64,000 nucleotides of DNA from Novosphingobium sp. PP1Y (GTDB lineage: Bacteria > Pseudomonadota > Alphaproteobacteria > Sphingomonadales > Sphingomonadaceae). A program made the position numbers and the translations under genes. The stretch is from NCBI RefSeq assembly GCF_000253255.1, contig NC_015580.1, positions 403,001-467,000 on the forward strand. Reading direction: 5' to 3'. Below are positions 51,878 through 61,986 of the stretch, in pieces (position 1 is the stretch's first letter; the number at the start of each line of letters is the position of its first letter). The notes under the pieces are model-generated. The model did no database searches, was not told where the DNA came from, and was given only the letters and a program-made list of their open reading frames with translations.

Positions 51878-53479
51878 ATGAGTGCGCCTGTCCTCCAGAC
51901 CAGCATCAATCTCGAAAGCCCCGAGGTCCGGGCCCGCGCCGCGCACAATCGCGCCTTGGCCGCCGAACTGCGTGACAAGGTCGCCCAGGCGGCGCTTGGC
52001 GGCAGCGAGAAATCGCGCCAGCGTCACGTCAGCCGCGGCAAGCTGCTCCCGCGCGAGCGGGTGGAGCGCCTGCTCGATCCGGGTTCGCCGCTGCTTGAAC
52101 TCGGGCAGCTCGCGGCCAACGGCCTGTACGGCGAGGACATCCCGGGCGCGGGCCTCATCACCGCGATCGGCCGGGTTTCAGGCCGCCAGTGCATGATCGT
52201 GTGCAACGATGCGACCGTTAAGGGCGGGACTTACTACCCGATGACGGTCAAGAAGCACCTGCGGGCGCAGGAGATCGCGCTCGAGAACAACCTGCCGTGC
52301 ATCTACCTCGTCGATTCCGGCGGGGCCAACCTGCCGCACCAGTCAGAGGTTTTTCCGGACAGGGACCACTTCGGCCGGATCTTCTTCAACCAGGCCAACA
52401 TGAGCGCCAGGCGCATCGCCCAGATCGCCTGCGTCATGGGATCATGCACCGCAGGCGGCGCCTACGTCCCGGCGATGTCTGACGAGACGGTGATCGTGAA
52501 GGAGCAGGGCACCATCTTCCTGGCCGGCCCGCCGCTGGTGAAGGCGGCGACGGGTGAAGTCATCTCCGCCGAGGACCTGGGCGGCGGCGATCTCCATTCG
52601 CGCAAGTCGGGCGTGACCGACCATCTGGCCGACAACGACGAACATGCGCTGACGATCGTGCGCGACATCGTCAGCCATCTCGGCCCCGAGTACCTTCACG
52701 ATCTGCGCCTGCAGGAGCCGCGCCCGCCCAGGTACGATCCGGAAGAACTCTACGGGGTGATCCCGGAGGACGTGCGCGCACCCTATGACGTGCACGAGGT
52801 GATCGCCCGCGTCGTCGACGGCAGCGAGTTTCACGAGTTCAAGGCGCTCTACGGCAGCACGCTGGTCTGCGGCTTCGCGCATATCCACGGGATGCCGGTG
52901 GCGATCCTTGCCAACAACGGCGTGCTGTTCTCCGAAAGCGCGCAGAAGGGCGCGCACTTCATCGAGCTGGCCTGCCAGCGCAAGATCCCGCTGCTGTTCC
53001 TCCAGAACATCTCGGGCTTCATGGTCGGCGGCAAGTACGAGGCAGAGGGCATCGCCAAGCACGGCGCCAAGCTGGTGACGGCAGTGGCAACCGCCAGCGT
53101 GCCCAAGATCACCGTGCTCATCGGCGGGTCCTTCGGCGCGGGCAACTACGGCATGTGCGGCAGGGCCTATGCTCCGCGCTTCCTGTTCACCTGGCCCAAT
53201 GCGCGCATCTCGGTGATGGGCGGAGAGCAGGCGGCAAGCGTGCTCGCGACCGTCCACCGCGATGCCGACCAGTGGGACGAACGCGAGGCCGAGGCCTTCA
53301 AGGCGCCGATCCGCCAGAAGTACGAGGATGAGGGCAATCCCTACTACGCCACCGCGCGGCTGTGGGACGACGGCGTGATCGACCCGGCGCAGACCCGTGA
53401 CGTGCTGGGCCTTGCCCTGGCCGCGGCGCTCGAGGCCCCCATGCCCGAAGCTCCGCAATTCGGCGTGTTCAGGATGTAA
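51878..53479 (+). CDS. Acyl-CoA carboxylase carboxyltransferase (beta) subunit, methylcrotonyl/geranyl-CoA type
   Basis: A 533-residue carboxyltransferase matching the length of MccB/LiuB/AtuC. Typical segments are LPCIYLVDSGGANLP, MGSCTAGGAYVPAMSDE, QNISGFMVGGKYEAEGIAKHG (shortened) and SFGAGNYGMCGRAY. The last marks the MCC/GCC group rather than propionyl-CoA carboxylase. It transfers CO2 from biotin to an alpha,beta-unsaturated branched acyl-CoA. The start at 51878 is the family-like one. Its TAA overlaps the alpha subunit ATG. Isovaleryl-CoA dehydrogenase and HMG-CoA lyase genes are absent nearby, so the exact substrate is open. Confidence 0.93.
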   Translation: MSAPVLQTSINLESPEVRARAAHNRALAAELRDKVAQAALGGSEKSRQRHVSRGKLLPRERVERLLDPGSPLLELGQLAANGLYGEDIPGAGLITAIGRVSGRQCMIVCNDATVKGGTYYPMTVKKHLRAQEIALENNLPCIYLVDSGGANLPHQSEVFPDRDHFGRIFFNQANMSARRIAQIACVMGSCTAGGAYVPAMSDETVIVKEQGTIFLAGPPLVKAATGEVISAEDLGGGDLHSRKSGVTDHLADNDEHALTIVRDIVSHLGPEYLHDLRLQEPRPPRYDPEELYGVIPEDVRAPYDVHEVIARVVDGSEFHEFKALYGSTLVCGFAHIHGMPVAILANNGVLFSESAQKGAHFIELACQRKIPLLFLQNISGFMVGGKYEAEGIAKHGAKLVTAVATASVPKITVLIGGSFGAGNYGMCGRAYAPRFLFTWPNARISVMGGEQAASVLATVHRDADQWDEREAEAFKAPIRQKYEDEGNPYYATARLWDDGVIDPAQTRDVLGLALAAALEAPMPEAPQFGVFRM

Positions 53480-55338
53480 TGGCCATGATCCAGTCGCTCC
53501 TTATCGCCAATCGCGGCGAAATCGCCTGCCGGGTCATTCGCACCGCGCGCGCGCTCGGCATCCGCACGGTGGCGGTCTACTCCGACGCCGATGCCGACGC
53601 ACTGCACGTTCGCGAGGCGGAAGAAGCTGTCCACATCGGTCCGGCGCCGACGCGCGAATCCTATCTTGTGGGCGAGAAGATCATCGCAGCTGCCCGGCAG
53701 ACCGGGGCCGAGGCGATCCATCCCGGCTACGGCTTCCTGTCCGAAAACGCCGCCTTCGCGCAGGCGGTGATCGATGCCGGGCTCATCTGGGTCGGGCCCA
53801 AGCCCTCCTCGATCACGGCGATGGGCCTCAAGGATGCCGCCAAGAAGCTGATGGCCGAGGCCGGGGTGCCGGTGACGCCGGGCTACATGGGCGAGGACCA
53901 GTCCACTTCCTTCCTCGCCGAGGAGGCCGCCAAGGTCGGCTATCCGGTGCTCATCAAGGCCGTCGCGGGCGGCGGCGGCAAGGGCATGCGGCTGGTCGAG
54001 AGCGAGGAGGACTTCGCCGACGCGCTGGTCTCCTGCAAGCGCGAAGCGGCGGCGAGCTTCGGCAACGACCACGTCCTGATCGAGAAGTACATCGCCAGCC
54101 CGCGCCATATCGAAGTGCAGGTCTTCGGCGACAGCCACGGCAACGTCGTCCACCTGTTCGAGCGCGACTGCTCCCTGCAGCGCCGTCACCAGAAAGTGAT
54201 CGAGGAAGCGCCCGCGCCGGGCATGGATGCTGCGACCCGCGAGGCGCTTTGTGCTGCAGCGGTGCGTGCAGCAAAAGCCGTCGACTATGTCGGTGCTGGA
54301 ACCATCGAATTCATCGCCGACGGATCGGGCAAGCTCTCCGCGGACCGGATCTGGTTCATGGAAATGAACACCCGCCTGCAGGTCGAACATCCGGTGACCG
54401 AGGCGATTACCGGCGTCGATCTGGTCGAGTGGCAGCTGCGCGTGGCCAGCGGCGAGCCGATACCGATGCGTCAGGAAGACCTCACCATAGACGGGTGGGC
54501 GATGGAAGCGCGCCTCTATGCGGAAGATCCCGCGCGCGGCTTCCTGCCGAGCATCGGCACGCTCGAATTGCTGCAGTTCGGCGAGGCGGAAGGCGCCGAG
54601 GGCTGGGGCCGCATCGATACCGGCGTCTATGAGGGCGCGGAAGTGTCGCCGCATTACGATCCGATGATCGCCAAGGTCATCGCCTGGGGCGAGGATCGCG
54701 ACGAGGCGCGCGAGCGGCTGGGCGAAATGCTAGCCGATACTGCGGTCTGGCCGGTCAGGACCAATGCCTCCTTCCTGGTCCGCGCGCTGCAGCATCCGCA
54801 GTTCGTGTCCGGCGATGTCGACACCGGGTTGATTGGGCGCCACGGCGAGGCCATGGCGCAGTCCCCGGTGCCTTCGGACGAAGTGCTGCAGGCGGCGGCC
54901 AATGCCATGCTGCCGGTCACCGACATGGCCGGCTTCCGGCTCAATGCTGCACCCGCGCGTGCAGCATGGTTCCTGCTCGACGGCGAGAAGGTCGAGATCC
55001 CGCTGACCGGAGAAGGCAGCGATGAGCCGGTGCCCAGCGTACTGGTGACGGAGCAGGGCCAGGCCTGGTTGCTCTCGCCCTGGCGTCACGATGCAGCGCA
55101 TGGCGCGGCCGACAGTTCCGGTGCGATCCACGCGCCGATGCCGGGCAAGGTGATCGCGGTCGACGTTGCGCAGGGCGACGTCGTCAAGCGGGGGCAGAAG
55201 CTGTTGACCCTTGAGGCAATGAAGATGGAACATGCCCTGACCGCACCCTTCGACGGGCTTGTCACGAAGATCGACGTCGAGGAAGGCGCGCTGGTGCAGG
55301 TCGATGCGCTGCTGGTGCAGATCGAGGAGACTGAGTAA
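53479..55338 (+). CDS. Acyl-CoA carboxylase biotin-containing (alpha) subunit
   Basis: A 619-residue protein with a biotin carboxylase domain (IANRGEIACRVIRTA, then the ATP-grasp GGGGKGMR loop and EMNTRLQVEHPVTE). A middle beta-rich region and a C-terminal biotinyl domain follow, with Lys582 in EAMKMEH as the biotin site. It carboxylates its own biotin for the beta subunit. The start overlaps the beta gene (TAATG), and its stop overlaps the MaoC gene start, so all three are translationally coupled. Confidence 0.95.
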   Translation: MAMIQSLLIANRGEIACRVIRTARALGIRTVAVYSDADADALHVREAEEAVHIGPAPTRESYLVGEKIIAAARQTGAEAIHPGYGFLSENAAFAQAVIDAGLIWVGPKPSSITAMGLKDAAKKLMAEAGVPVTPGYMGEDQSTSFLAEEAAKVGYPVLIKAVAGGGGKGMRLVESEEDFADALVSCKREAAASFGNDHVLIEKYIASPRHIEVQVFGDSHGNVVHLFERDCSLQRRHQKVIEEAPAPGMDAATREALCAAAVRAAKAVDYVGAGTIEFIADGSGKLSADRIWFMEMNTRLQVEHPVTEAITGVDLVEWQLRVASGEPIPMRQEDLTIDGWAMEARLYAEDPARGFLPSIGTLELLQFGEAEGAEGWGRIDTGVYEGAEVSPHYDPMIAKVIAWGEDRDEARERLGEMLADTAVWPVRTNASFLVRALQHPQFVSGDVDTGLIGRHGEAMAQSPVPSDEVLQAAANAMLPVTDMAGFRLNAAPARAAWFLLDGEKVEIPLTGEGSDEPVPSVLVTEQGQAWLLSPWRHDAAHGAADSSGAIHAPMPGKVIAVDVAQGDVVKRGQKLLTLEAMKMEHALTAPFDGLVTKIDVEEGALVQVDALLVQIEETE

Positions 55339-55790
55339 TGCCGGGCCGCTATTTCGACGAATGGCACGTCGGTGACAAGCTGACCCACCAGCCGAGCCGC
55401 ACCGTTACCGAGACCGACAACCTGATGTTCTCGGCCATGACCCACAACATGCAGCCGCTGCATCTCGACGCGGAACTGGCGAAGAAGAGCGAATTCGGCC
55501 GCATCCTCGTCAATTCGACTTTCACCTTCAGCCTCGCCATCGGCCTGTCGGTTGCCGATACGACGGTGGGCACGCTCGTCGCCAACCTCGGCTTCGACAA
55601 GGTGGTGACGCCCAAGCCGACCTTCATCGGCGATACGCTCACCTGCACCAGCGAAGTGATCGAGTTGCGCGAAAGCAAGTCGCGGCCCGGGCAGGGCATC
55701 GTGGTCTTCCGCCATGAACTGACCAACCAGAAGGGTGAAGTCGTCTTGTCCTGCCAACGCAGCACCCTGCTGAACAGCAAACCGAAGTAG
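55338..55790 (+). CDS. MaoC-like acyl-CoA hydratase/dehydratase
   Basis: A 150-residue hot-dog fold enzyme of the MaoC group. The catalytic Asp/His pair appears as the family pattern NMQPLHLDAELAKKSEFGRI, with His and Asp of the hydratase loop. It should hydrate or dehydrate an enoyl-CoA, probably in the same pathway as the carboxylase, replacing the usual crotonase-type hydratase of leucine or geranyl-CoA degradation. Its ATG overlaps the alpha-subunit stop (TAATG). Confidence 0.9.
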   Translation: MPGRYFDEWHVGDKLTHQPSRTVTETDNLMFSAMTHNMQPLHLDAELAKKSEFGRILVNSTFTFSLAIGLSVADTTVGTLVANLGFDKVVTPKPTFIGDTLTCTSEVIELRESKSRPGQGIVVFRHELTNQKGEVVLSCQRSTLLNSKPK

Positions 55791-55862
55791 CCCCCGGACT
55801 TGACACCGGCCGGCCTGTGACCAAGGCGGGTGACATCAGGTGCAAGCGAGGGTGCGCGGACA

Positions 55863-56450
55863 ATGCCGATCATGGTCGACAGGGAAGAGCGTCGGACCGC
55901 AGTGGTATCGATCGCCTTCGATCTCGTCGCTGAAAAGGGCATAGAGGCCCTGACCTTCCGCGAGATTGCCGCGGCCAACGGGTGCAGCACATCGATCGTC
56001 TCGCACTATTTCCGCAACAAGAACGAGCTGCTGTTCAAGGTCTACCAGGTCGCCAACTCCCACGCGAGCCAGCGACTCCAGGAGGCTCATGCCGCGGGAC
56101 GTCCGCTGCTCGAATGTTTCGATGCGATCCTGCCCGTCTGCGAGGAATCACGGCGCAACTGGCGGGTATGGCTTGCCTTCTGGTCGCGCGCGCACCTCGA
56201 ACCGGCCTACCTCGAAGAACGTCGCCGCGCTGCGGAAGACAGCCTGGCGCTTTACCGGGCGATGCTGGCTGAGCGCCTCGGCAGGCCGGAGTGCGATCCG
56301 CAGATGCAGGCCGCCGCCCGCCGGCTGATCGCCGCAATCGCCGGGATCGGGCTGGAAGCCTGCTTTGCGCCCGATGACTGGACGGTCGAGCAGATGCACG
56401 CAGTGCTGGCCGCCGTGCTCAGGGATCTCGGTCTCGCCGAGCGCGGCTGA
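55863..56450 (+). CDS. TetR/AcrR-family transcriptional regulator
   Basis: A 195-residue regulator. The N-terminal helix-turn-helix shows AFDLVAEKGIEALTFREIAAA, then NGCSTSIVSHYFRNKNELLF (shown in parts). The helical C-terminal ligand domain resembles BetI-like members. It sits between the carboxylase operon and the oxygenase cluster on the same strand. Both units have an inverted repeat upstream, so it is the obvious candidate repressor of one or both. A start at 55830 is also in frame. Confidence 0.92.
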   Translation: MPIMVDREERRTAVVSIAFDLVAEKGIEALTFREIAAANGCSTSIVSHYFRNKNELLFKVYQVANSHASQRLQEAHAAGRPLLECFDAILPVCEESRRNWRVWLAFWSRAHLEPAYLEERRRAAEDSLALYRAMLAERLGRPECDPQMQAAARRLIAAIAGIGLEACFAPDDWTVEQMHAVLAAVLRDLGLAERG

Positions 56451-56470
56451 AATCGGTGCGACCTGTTTAA

Positions 56471-56486
56471 TCTGACAGGCGTCAGA
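56471..56486. promoter_or_regulatory. Palindrome upstream of the oxygenase cluster (candidate TetR operator)
   Basis: TCTGAC-AGGC-GTCAGA is a perfect inverted repeat just after the TetR stop and about 100 bp before the first cluster gene. TTTAAT directly precedes it as a possible -10, so a bound repressor would block transcription. Confidence 0.55.
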
Positions 56487-56582
56487 TGAAACGATCCGGG
56501 TTAGTCTCTTCGCCAACAACAAGGCCGGCCCCTGCCGCGAAAGGCAGGACTCAAAGGCGCGGCCGCAGCGATGGAGAGAGAC

Positions 56583-57218
56583 GTGATCCGGCATGTCGTG
56601 ATGATCAAGTTCAAGAAGGACGCCCCGCAGGAGAAGATCGACGTCTTCCTCGAAGAGGTGAAGAAGCTCTCGCACCTTAACCGCGAAGTGCGCGACTACA
56701 GCCACGGCCTTTGCGTCAAGACACGCTACCACTCGGGCGACTTCGACTTCGCCAATTGCTGCGACATCGACAGCTACGAGGCGATGGATCGCTACATGTC
56801 GCACTGGGCGCACCTGCGCATGACGCCCTTCCTTCCCGACATCCTGGAGAACATGATCTCCTTCGACTGGGAGATCGACTACCGAGGCCCCGACTTCGAC
56901 GAGAAGCTCGCCGCCGAGGAAGCAGAGCGAGAGAAGGCCCGTGTGCTCAAGCTGCATGACGATGCCGACAAGGCCTACGTCCCCGAGATCCGCGGCCAGA
57001 CCCGCGAGCGGGCAAAGGAAATGCTCGAGATGGTCGGCCTCTCGCTTGCAAGCGAAGAGGACGAGATCATCGGATCGGTCTGGGCGCCCAACCGCATCAT
57101 GTTCCAGACTCCCGATCCCGACACCGAAGTGGTCCGCGGCAGCGAGGTGAAAATCGGCATTACCGGCAATTGGCTCACCGGCCCCGCTACGCCTGAAGGT
57201 GACGGCCCCGCCTGGTAA
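56583..57218 (+). CDS. Dabb (stress-responsive alpha/beta-barrel) domain fused to a PASTA-like domain
   Basis: A 211-residue protein with an unusual fusion. Residues 1 to about 100 match the dimeric alpha/beta-barrel (Dabb) family: IRHVVMIKFKKDA, then the SHG motif and an FDFANCCDIDSYEAMDRY strand. Residues about 133-192 look like a PASTA domain: VPEIRGQTRERAKEMLEMVG, then FQTPDPDTEVVRGSEVKIGI. No signal peptide or membrane segment is seen, unlike classical PASTA proteins. GTG 56583 is preferred because GGAGAGAG lies just upstream and the family begins MIRHVV. ATG 56571 is in frame. It opens the oxygenase cluster. Confidence 0.82.
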   Translation: MIRHVVMIKFKKDAPQEKIDVFLEEVKKLSHLNREVRDYSHGLCVKTRYHSGDFDFANCCDIDSYEAMDRYMSHWAHLRMTPFLPDILENMISFDWEIDYRGPDFDEKLAAEEAEREKARVLKLHDDADKAYVPEIRGQTRERAKEMLEMVGLSLASEEDEIIGSVWAPNRIMFQTPDPDTEVVRGSEVKIGITGNWLTGPATPEGDGPAW

Positions 57219-57259
57219 CGATTGCCGGGGCGGCCCGGCGCGCGATGGGAGAAGGCGCG

Positions 57260-58456
57260 ATGACCGAAATGCGCAAGGCTTACGGCGATGCGGCGGAAAA
57301 ACTGCTCCACTTCGTCGAGTCGAAGACGACCGACCAGACCGGCTCTACCATGCAGGTCGCGGTCGAAAGCTACCTCGACCCGGATCAGTGGCAGCGCGAG
57401 ATCGACCTGATCTTCAAGCGCCTGCCGCTGATGCTGGCGCTGACCGTCGAGATGCCCGCAAAGGGTGACTACAAGGCGATCTCGCCGATGGGCATGCCGG
57501 TCCTCCTGACCCGCGGCAGCGACGGCAGGGCGCGCGCCTTCCTTAACGTCTGCCGTCACCGGGCGATGAAGCTGGTGGATGAGGGCGATAACGGAGGAAG
57601 GGGCAATTGCCGCGCCTTTTCCTGCCCCTACCATGGTTGGACATATGCCAATGACGGGCGCTTGCTCGGCATCACCGAGGCCAGTACATTCGGCGATGTC
57701 GACAAGTCCACGCTCGGCCTGACCGAACTGCCCTGCGAGGAAGTGGCGGGGATGATCTTCGCGATCCTCACGCCCGGCATGCCCATTGACATGCCTGCGT
57801 TTCTTGGCGGCATGCTCGATGACCTTGCCGCGCTCAGGCTCGAGACATGGTACTTCCACAAGTCCAAGCCGATGCAGGGCGCAAATTGGAAAGTTGCCTA
57901 TGACGGATATCTTGAGGGCTATCACTTCCAGGCCGCGCATCCTGAAACGGTCCTGCCGCGCACGCCGTCCAACCGCGCCTATTACGAGGCATTCGGTCCG
58001 CATATCCGCCTCTCCTACCCGCAGCATCGCATCGTCGAGCTGAAGGACCTGCCGCGCGAGGAATGGGGCGAGCGGGAGAACCTGAACTACGACTTCATCC
58101 GCATGCTCTTTCCCAACTTCGCGATGTTTCTCGCGCCCGAGATGTGCCAGGTCGCGCAGCTCTTCCCCGGCGATGCGCCGGGGCGCAACGTCACCATCAT
58201 GAACTATATCTTCCCGACCGCCCCGGCGTCCGAAGCCGAGCGGGAGGAGCTCGACCGGATGAGCGACTTCTTCTTCGACGTCGTCGAGAAGGAGGACTAT
58301 CTGATGGGCATGCGCGTGCAGCAGGGGCTGGAAGCGCAGCGCAGCGGGCACGTCACTTTCGGCCGCAACGAACTGGGCAACCAGTACTTCCACAAGTGGA
58401 TCGCGCATTACCTGTCACAAGGGACAGTGCCCGAACCCTTGCTGCGCGCCGATTGA
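57260..58456 (+). CDS. Rieske aromatic-ring-hydroxylating oxygenase alpha subunit
   Basis: A 398-residue oxygenase. The Rieske [2Fe-2S] site is Cys98-x-His100 and Cys122-x2-His125. The mononuclear iron ligands are His222 and His227 (GYHFQAAH), and Asp346 in EKEDYLMGM. The order of domains and length fit the alpha subunits of dioxygenases, demethylases and ring monooxygenases. No small beta subunit, ferredoxin or reductase gene is adjacent, so electron partners must be encoded elsewhere. Start 57260 has GGAGAAGG 5 bp upstream. The substrate is unknown. Confidence 0.94.
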   Translation: MTEMRKAYGDAAEKLLHFVESKTTDQTGSTMQVAVESYLDPDQWQREIDLIFKRLPLMLALTVEMPAKGDYKAISPMGMPVLLTRGSDGRARAFLNVCRHRAMKLVDEGDNGGRGNCRAFSCPYHGWTYANDGRLLGITEASTFGDVDKSTLGLTELPCEEVAGMIFAILTPGMPIDMPAFLGGMLDDLAALRLETWYFHKSKPMQGANWKVAYDGYLEGYHFQAAHPETVLPRTPSNRAYYEAFGPHIRLSYPQHRIVELKDLPREEWGERENLNYDFIRMLFPNFAMFLAPEMCQVAQLFPGDAPGRNVTIMNYIFPTAPASEAEREELDRMSDFFFDVVEKEDYLMGMRVQQGLEAQRSGHVTFGRNELGNQYFHKWIAHYLSQGTVPEPLLRAD

Positions 58457-58492
58457 TGGCGCCCGACAGAAAAAACGAGAGGGCCTGAAACC

Positions 58493-58795
58493 ATGATCAT
58501 CCTTGCCGGACACCTCAAGACGTCGCCGGATCGCGTCGACGAGCTGGCCGAAACCCTGCGCGGTCTCGTCGCCGCGACATTGCAGGAGGACGGCTGCCTC
58601 AACTACCACTTCGCCGTCGACAGCCGGCAAGAGGGCACCGTGCTCGTCTACGAGCGCTGGCGCGACGAAGCGGCGCTGGCGGCCCACCTCGCGCAGCCTG
58701 CGATTCTCGGCGTCCTGGGCGACTGGGCCGACAGCATCGACACCTCGGGCGTGCGCAAGTTCGATGCGGACAGGGAGCGCGGCTTCGCCGACTGA
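58493..58795 (+). CDS. Antibiotic biosynthesis monooxygenase (ABM) domain protein
   Basis: A 100-residue ferredoxin-like dimeric alpha/beta-barrel protein. The signature EDGCLNYHFAVD and YERWRDEAALAAHL matches ABM/YgiN quinol monooxygenases. Members oxidise aromatic or quinol substrates without cofactors, or act as accessory lyases or stress proteins. It lies 36 bp after the Rieske gene and before the MDR gene on the same strand. Confidence 0.9.
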   Translation: MIILAGHLKTSPDRVDELAETLRGLVAATLQEDGCLNYHFAVDSRQEGTVLVYERWRDEAALAAHLAQPAILGVLGDWADSIDTSGVRKFDADRERGFAD

Positions 58796-58838
58796 CGCAG
58801 CGCGCCGCCAAGCCAGAAAATACCGGGAGAAGACCGCC

Positions 58839-59894
58839 ATGATGAACCGCCGTATCGTCCTCGAATCGCGCCCTACCGGCGTCCCCGTCCCGGAGAATTT
58901 CCGCATCGAGGAAGCGGAGCTGCCTGAACTCGAGGAAGGGCAGGTCCTGCTCGAGAACCGCGTCTTTGCCATCGACCCGGCCGTGCGCGGGATGCTCGAC
59001 GACGTGAAGAGCTACTTGCCCCCGGTTCCGATCGGCGGACTGATCCCGACGATGGTGCTGGGCCGCGTCGTTCAGTCGCGCAATCCGGATTTCCGGGAAG
59101 GCGATTATGGCCGTGCCTTCATCGGCTGGGAAACCCATTCGATTATCGCGCCCGGCAGCGTCGCCTTCGAGAACGTGCGCGTGGCCGAGGACCTGCCGCT
59201 TACCGCCTACATGGGCGCGGCCGGCTGGTCGGGCATCACGGCCTATGTCGGGCTCAAGCGCTACGGCGAGATGCGCGAAGGCGATGAAGTGCTGATCAGC
59301 GCTGCGGCGGGCGCCGTGGGATCGGTCGCGGGGCAGGTGGCCAGGCTCTCGGGCTGCCGCGTCGTCGGCACGGTCGGATCGGACGAGAAGGCGCGCATCG
59401 TCACCGAGGAACTCGGCATGGACGGCGCCATCAACTACCGCGACTGCAAGGACCTCGACGCCGAGATCGCAAAGCACTTCCCCGATGGGATAGACCTCTA
59501 TTTCGACAATGTCGGCGGCGTGACGCTGGACACCGTACTGCCCCGGATGAAGGCCTTCGGGCGCATTCCGGTCTGCGGCATGATCGCCAACTACAACCAC
59601 CAGACCGATCCCTATCGCCTGCGCAATATCTGGCAGGTGCTGGTCAACCGCATCACCATGCGTGGCTTCCTCGCCTACGAGGCGACCGACATGCTGCACG
59701 AGGCCGAGGAAGCGCTGGCGCAGTGGATCCGCTCGGGCGACCTGATCGCGACCGAAAACGTCGCCACGGGCCTGGAAGCGACGCCCGAGGCGTTCATCCG
59801 GCTGATGTCGGGCAAGACCACCGGTAAAACGCTTGTGCGCATCGACGAGAGCGTCTCGACGCTGGCCGACTGGAAGGCCGCGGCTCATGCCTGA
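58839..59894 (+). CDS. NADP-dependent zinc-independent MDR oxidoreductase (PTGR/CurA-like)
   Basis: A 351-residue medium-chain reductase of the leukotriene B4 dehydrogenase/alkenal reductase group. The nucleotide-binding loop AAAGAVGSVAGQVARLSGCRVVG, followed by EELGMDGAINYRD, is intact. The DLYFDNVGGVTLDTVL and GMIANYN blocks are typical. Zinc-binding cysteines are absent. These enzymes reduce the C=C bond of enones. Two adjacent ATGs (58839, 58842) follow GGGAGAAG. The end overlaps the SnoaL-like gene by 8 bases. Confidence 0.93.
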   Translation: MMNRRIVLESRPTGVPVPENFRIEEAELPELEEGQVLLENRVFAIDPAVRGMLDDVKSYLPPVPIGGLIPTMVLGRVVQSRNPDFREGDYGRAFIGWETHSIIAPGSVAFENVRVAEDLPLTAYMGAAGWSGITAYVGLKRYGEMREGDEVLISAAAGAVGSVAGQVARLSGCRVVGTVGSDEKARIVTEELGMDGAINYRDCKDLDAEIAKHFPDGIDLYFDNVGGVTLDTVLPRMKAFGRIPVCGMIANYNHQTDPYRLRNIWQVLVNRITMRGFLAYEATDMLHEAEEALAQWIRSGDLIATENVATGLEATPEAFIRLMSGKTTGKTLVRIDESVSTLADWKAAAHA

Positions 59895-60384
59895 GGTGGC
59901 GCTAGCCGATCTCGTCGCACGGGCTCGCCTGACCGAACTGGTCGCCGAATACGGCAATCTGATCGACTGGATCGACTGGGGCCGACTCGATGCGGTTTTC
60001 TGGCCCGAAGCGAAGTTCGATTTCGGCATGTTCAAGGGCAACTTCGAGGAATACCGGGGCTTCGTGGCCCAGCTCGAGGAAAGCTACGCGCGCCGCCTGC
60101 ACATGTTTGCCATACCTGCAATCACCCTGGCGGGCGAGTATGCGAGGATCGACGCCGGCTCTGTCATAGTGTGCCGCACCGACGATCCTGCGCCCGGCAT
60201 CGACGACACGTTCTGGGGCCGCTACCTTTTCGAAGCCGAATGCCGCAAAGGCGAATGGCGACTGTCGAGCCTGACTTACGTGCTCAACCTGTTCGACCGG
60301 GCCGAGCGTGCAACCGATGATCGAACCGGACCGATGAATTTCGGCGACGGCCTGTCACCCAAGCATCCGTTTGCGACAAGATAA
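59887..60384 (+). CDS. SnoaL-like/NTF2-fold protein
   Basis: A 165-residue protein of the SnoaL_4/nuclear transport factor 2-like fold, a conical alpha+beta barrel used by polyketide cyclases, ketosteroid isomerase and the small subunits of ring dioxygenases. Typical features are EYGNLIDWIDWGRLDAVF early and the WRLSSLTYVLNLF final strand. It closes the cluster and overlaps the MDR gene. It may be an isomerase, dehydratase or a substrate-binding partner of the oxygenase. It ends 20 bp before the tRNA gene on the other strand. Confidence 0.88.
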   Translation: MPEVALADLVARARLTELVAEYGNLIDWIDWGRLDAVFWPEAKFDFGMFKGNFEEYRGFVAQLEESYARRLHMFAIPAITLAGEYARIDAGSVIVCRTDDPAPGIDDTFWGRYLFEAECRKGEWRLSSLTYVLNLFDRAERATDDRTGPMNFGDGLSPKHPFATR

Positions 60385-60404
60385 GAACAGCTACGAACCG
60401 GTAA

Positions 60405-60478
60405 TGGAGCGGGTGAAGGGAATCGAACCCTCGTCGTAAGCTTGGGAAGCTTCTGCTCTACCATTGAGCTACACCCGC
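60405..60478 (-). tRNA. tRNA-Gly (anticodon CCC), CCA encoded
   Basis: A complete cloverleaf on the minus strand. Acceptor arms GCGGGTG and CACCCGC are followed by discriminator T and an encoded CCA. The D arm is GCTC-AATGGTA-GAGC, the anticodon loop is TTCCCAA giving CCC, and the T arm is AGGG-TTCGATT-CCCT. The sequence is close to E. coli glyU. It reads GGG codons. It lies about 120 bp downstream of fumC on the same strand. Confidence 0.96.
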
Positions 60479-60594
60479 GTTTCGACGAAACGGTCCGTCT
60501 GGCGCGCGCCGGGAAGTCCGGGAACTTCCGCTGGGGCGGCGGGCCTAGTGCCATGGGTTTGGCCGGGTCGTCAACGGATCTCTTGCAGGTTGCT

Positions 60595-61986
<1,392 letters not shown>

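Noticed and set aside
60478..60492. Palindrome CGTTTCG-A-CGAAACG at the tRNA-Gly 5' end as an attachment site
   Set aside because: Integrases normally use the tRNA 3' half. No integrase or element boundary is present, and the 15-bp dyad may be chance.
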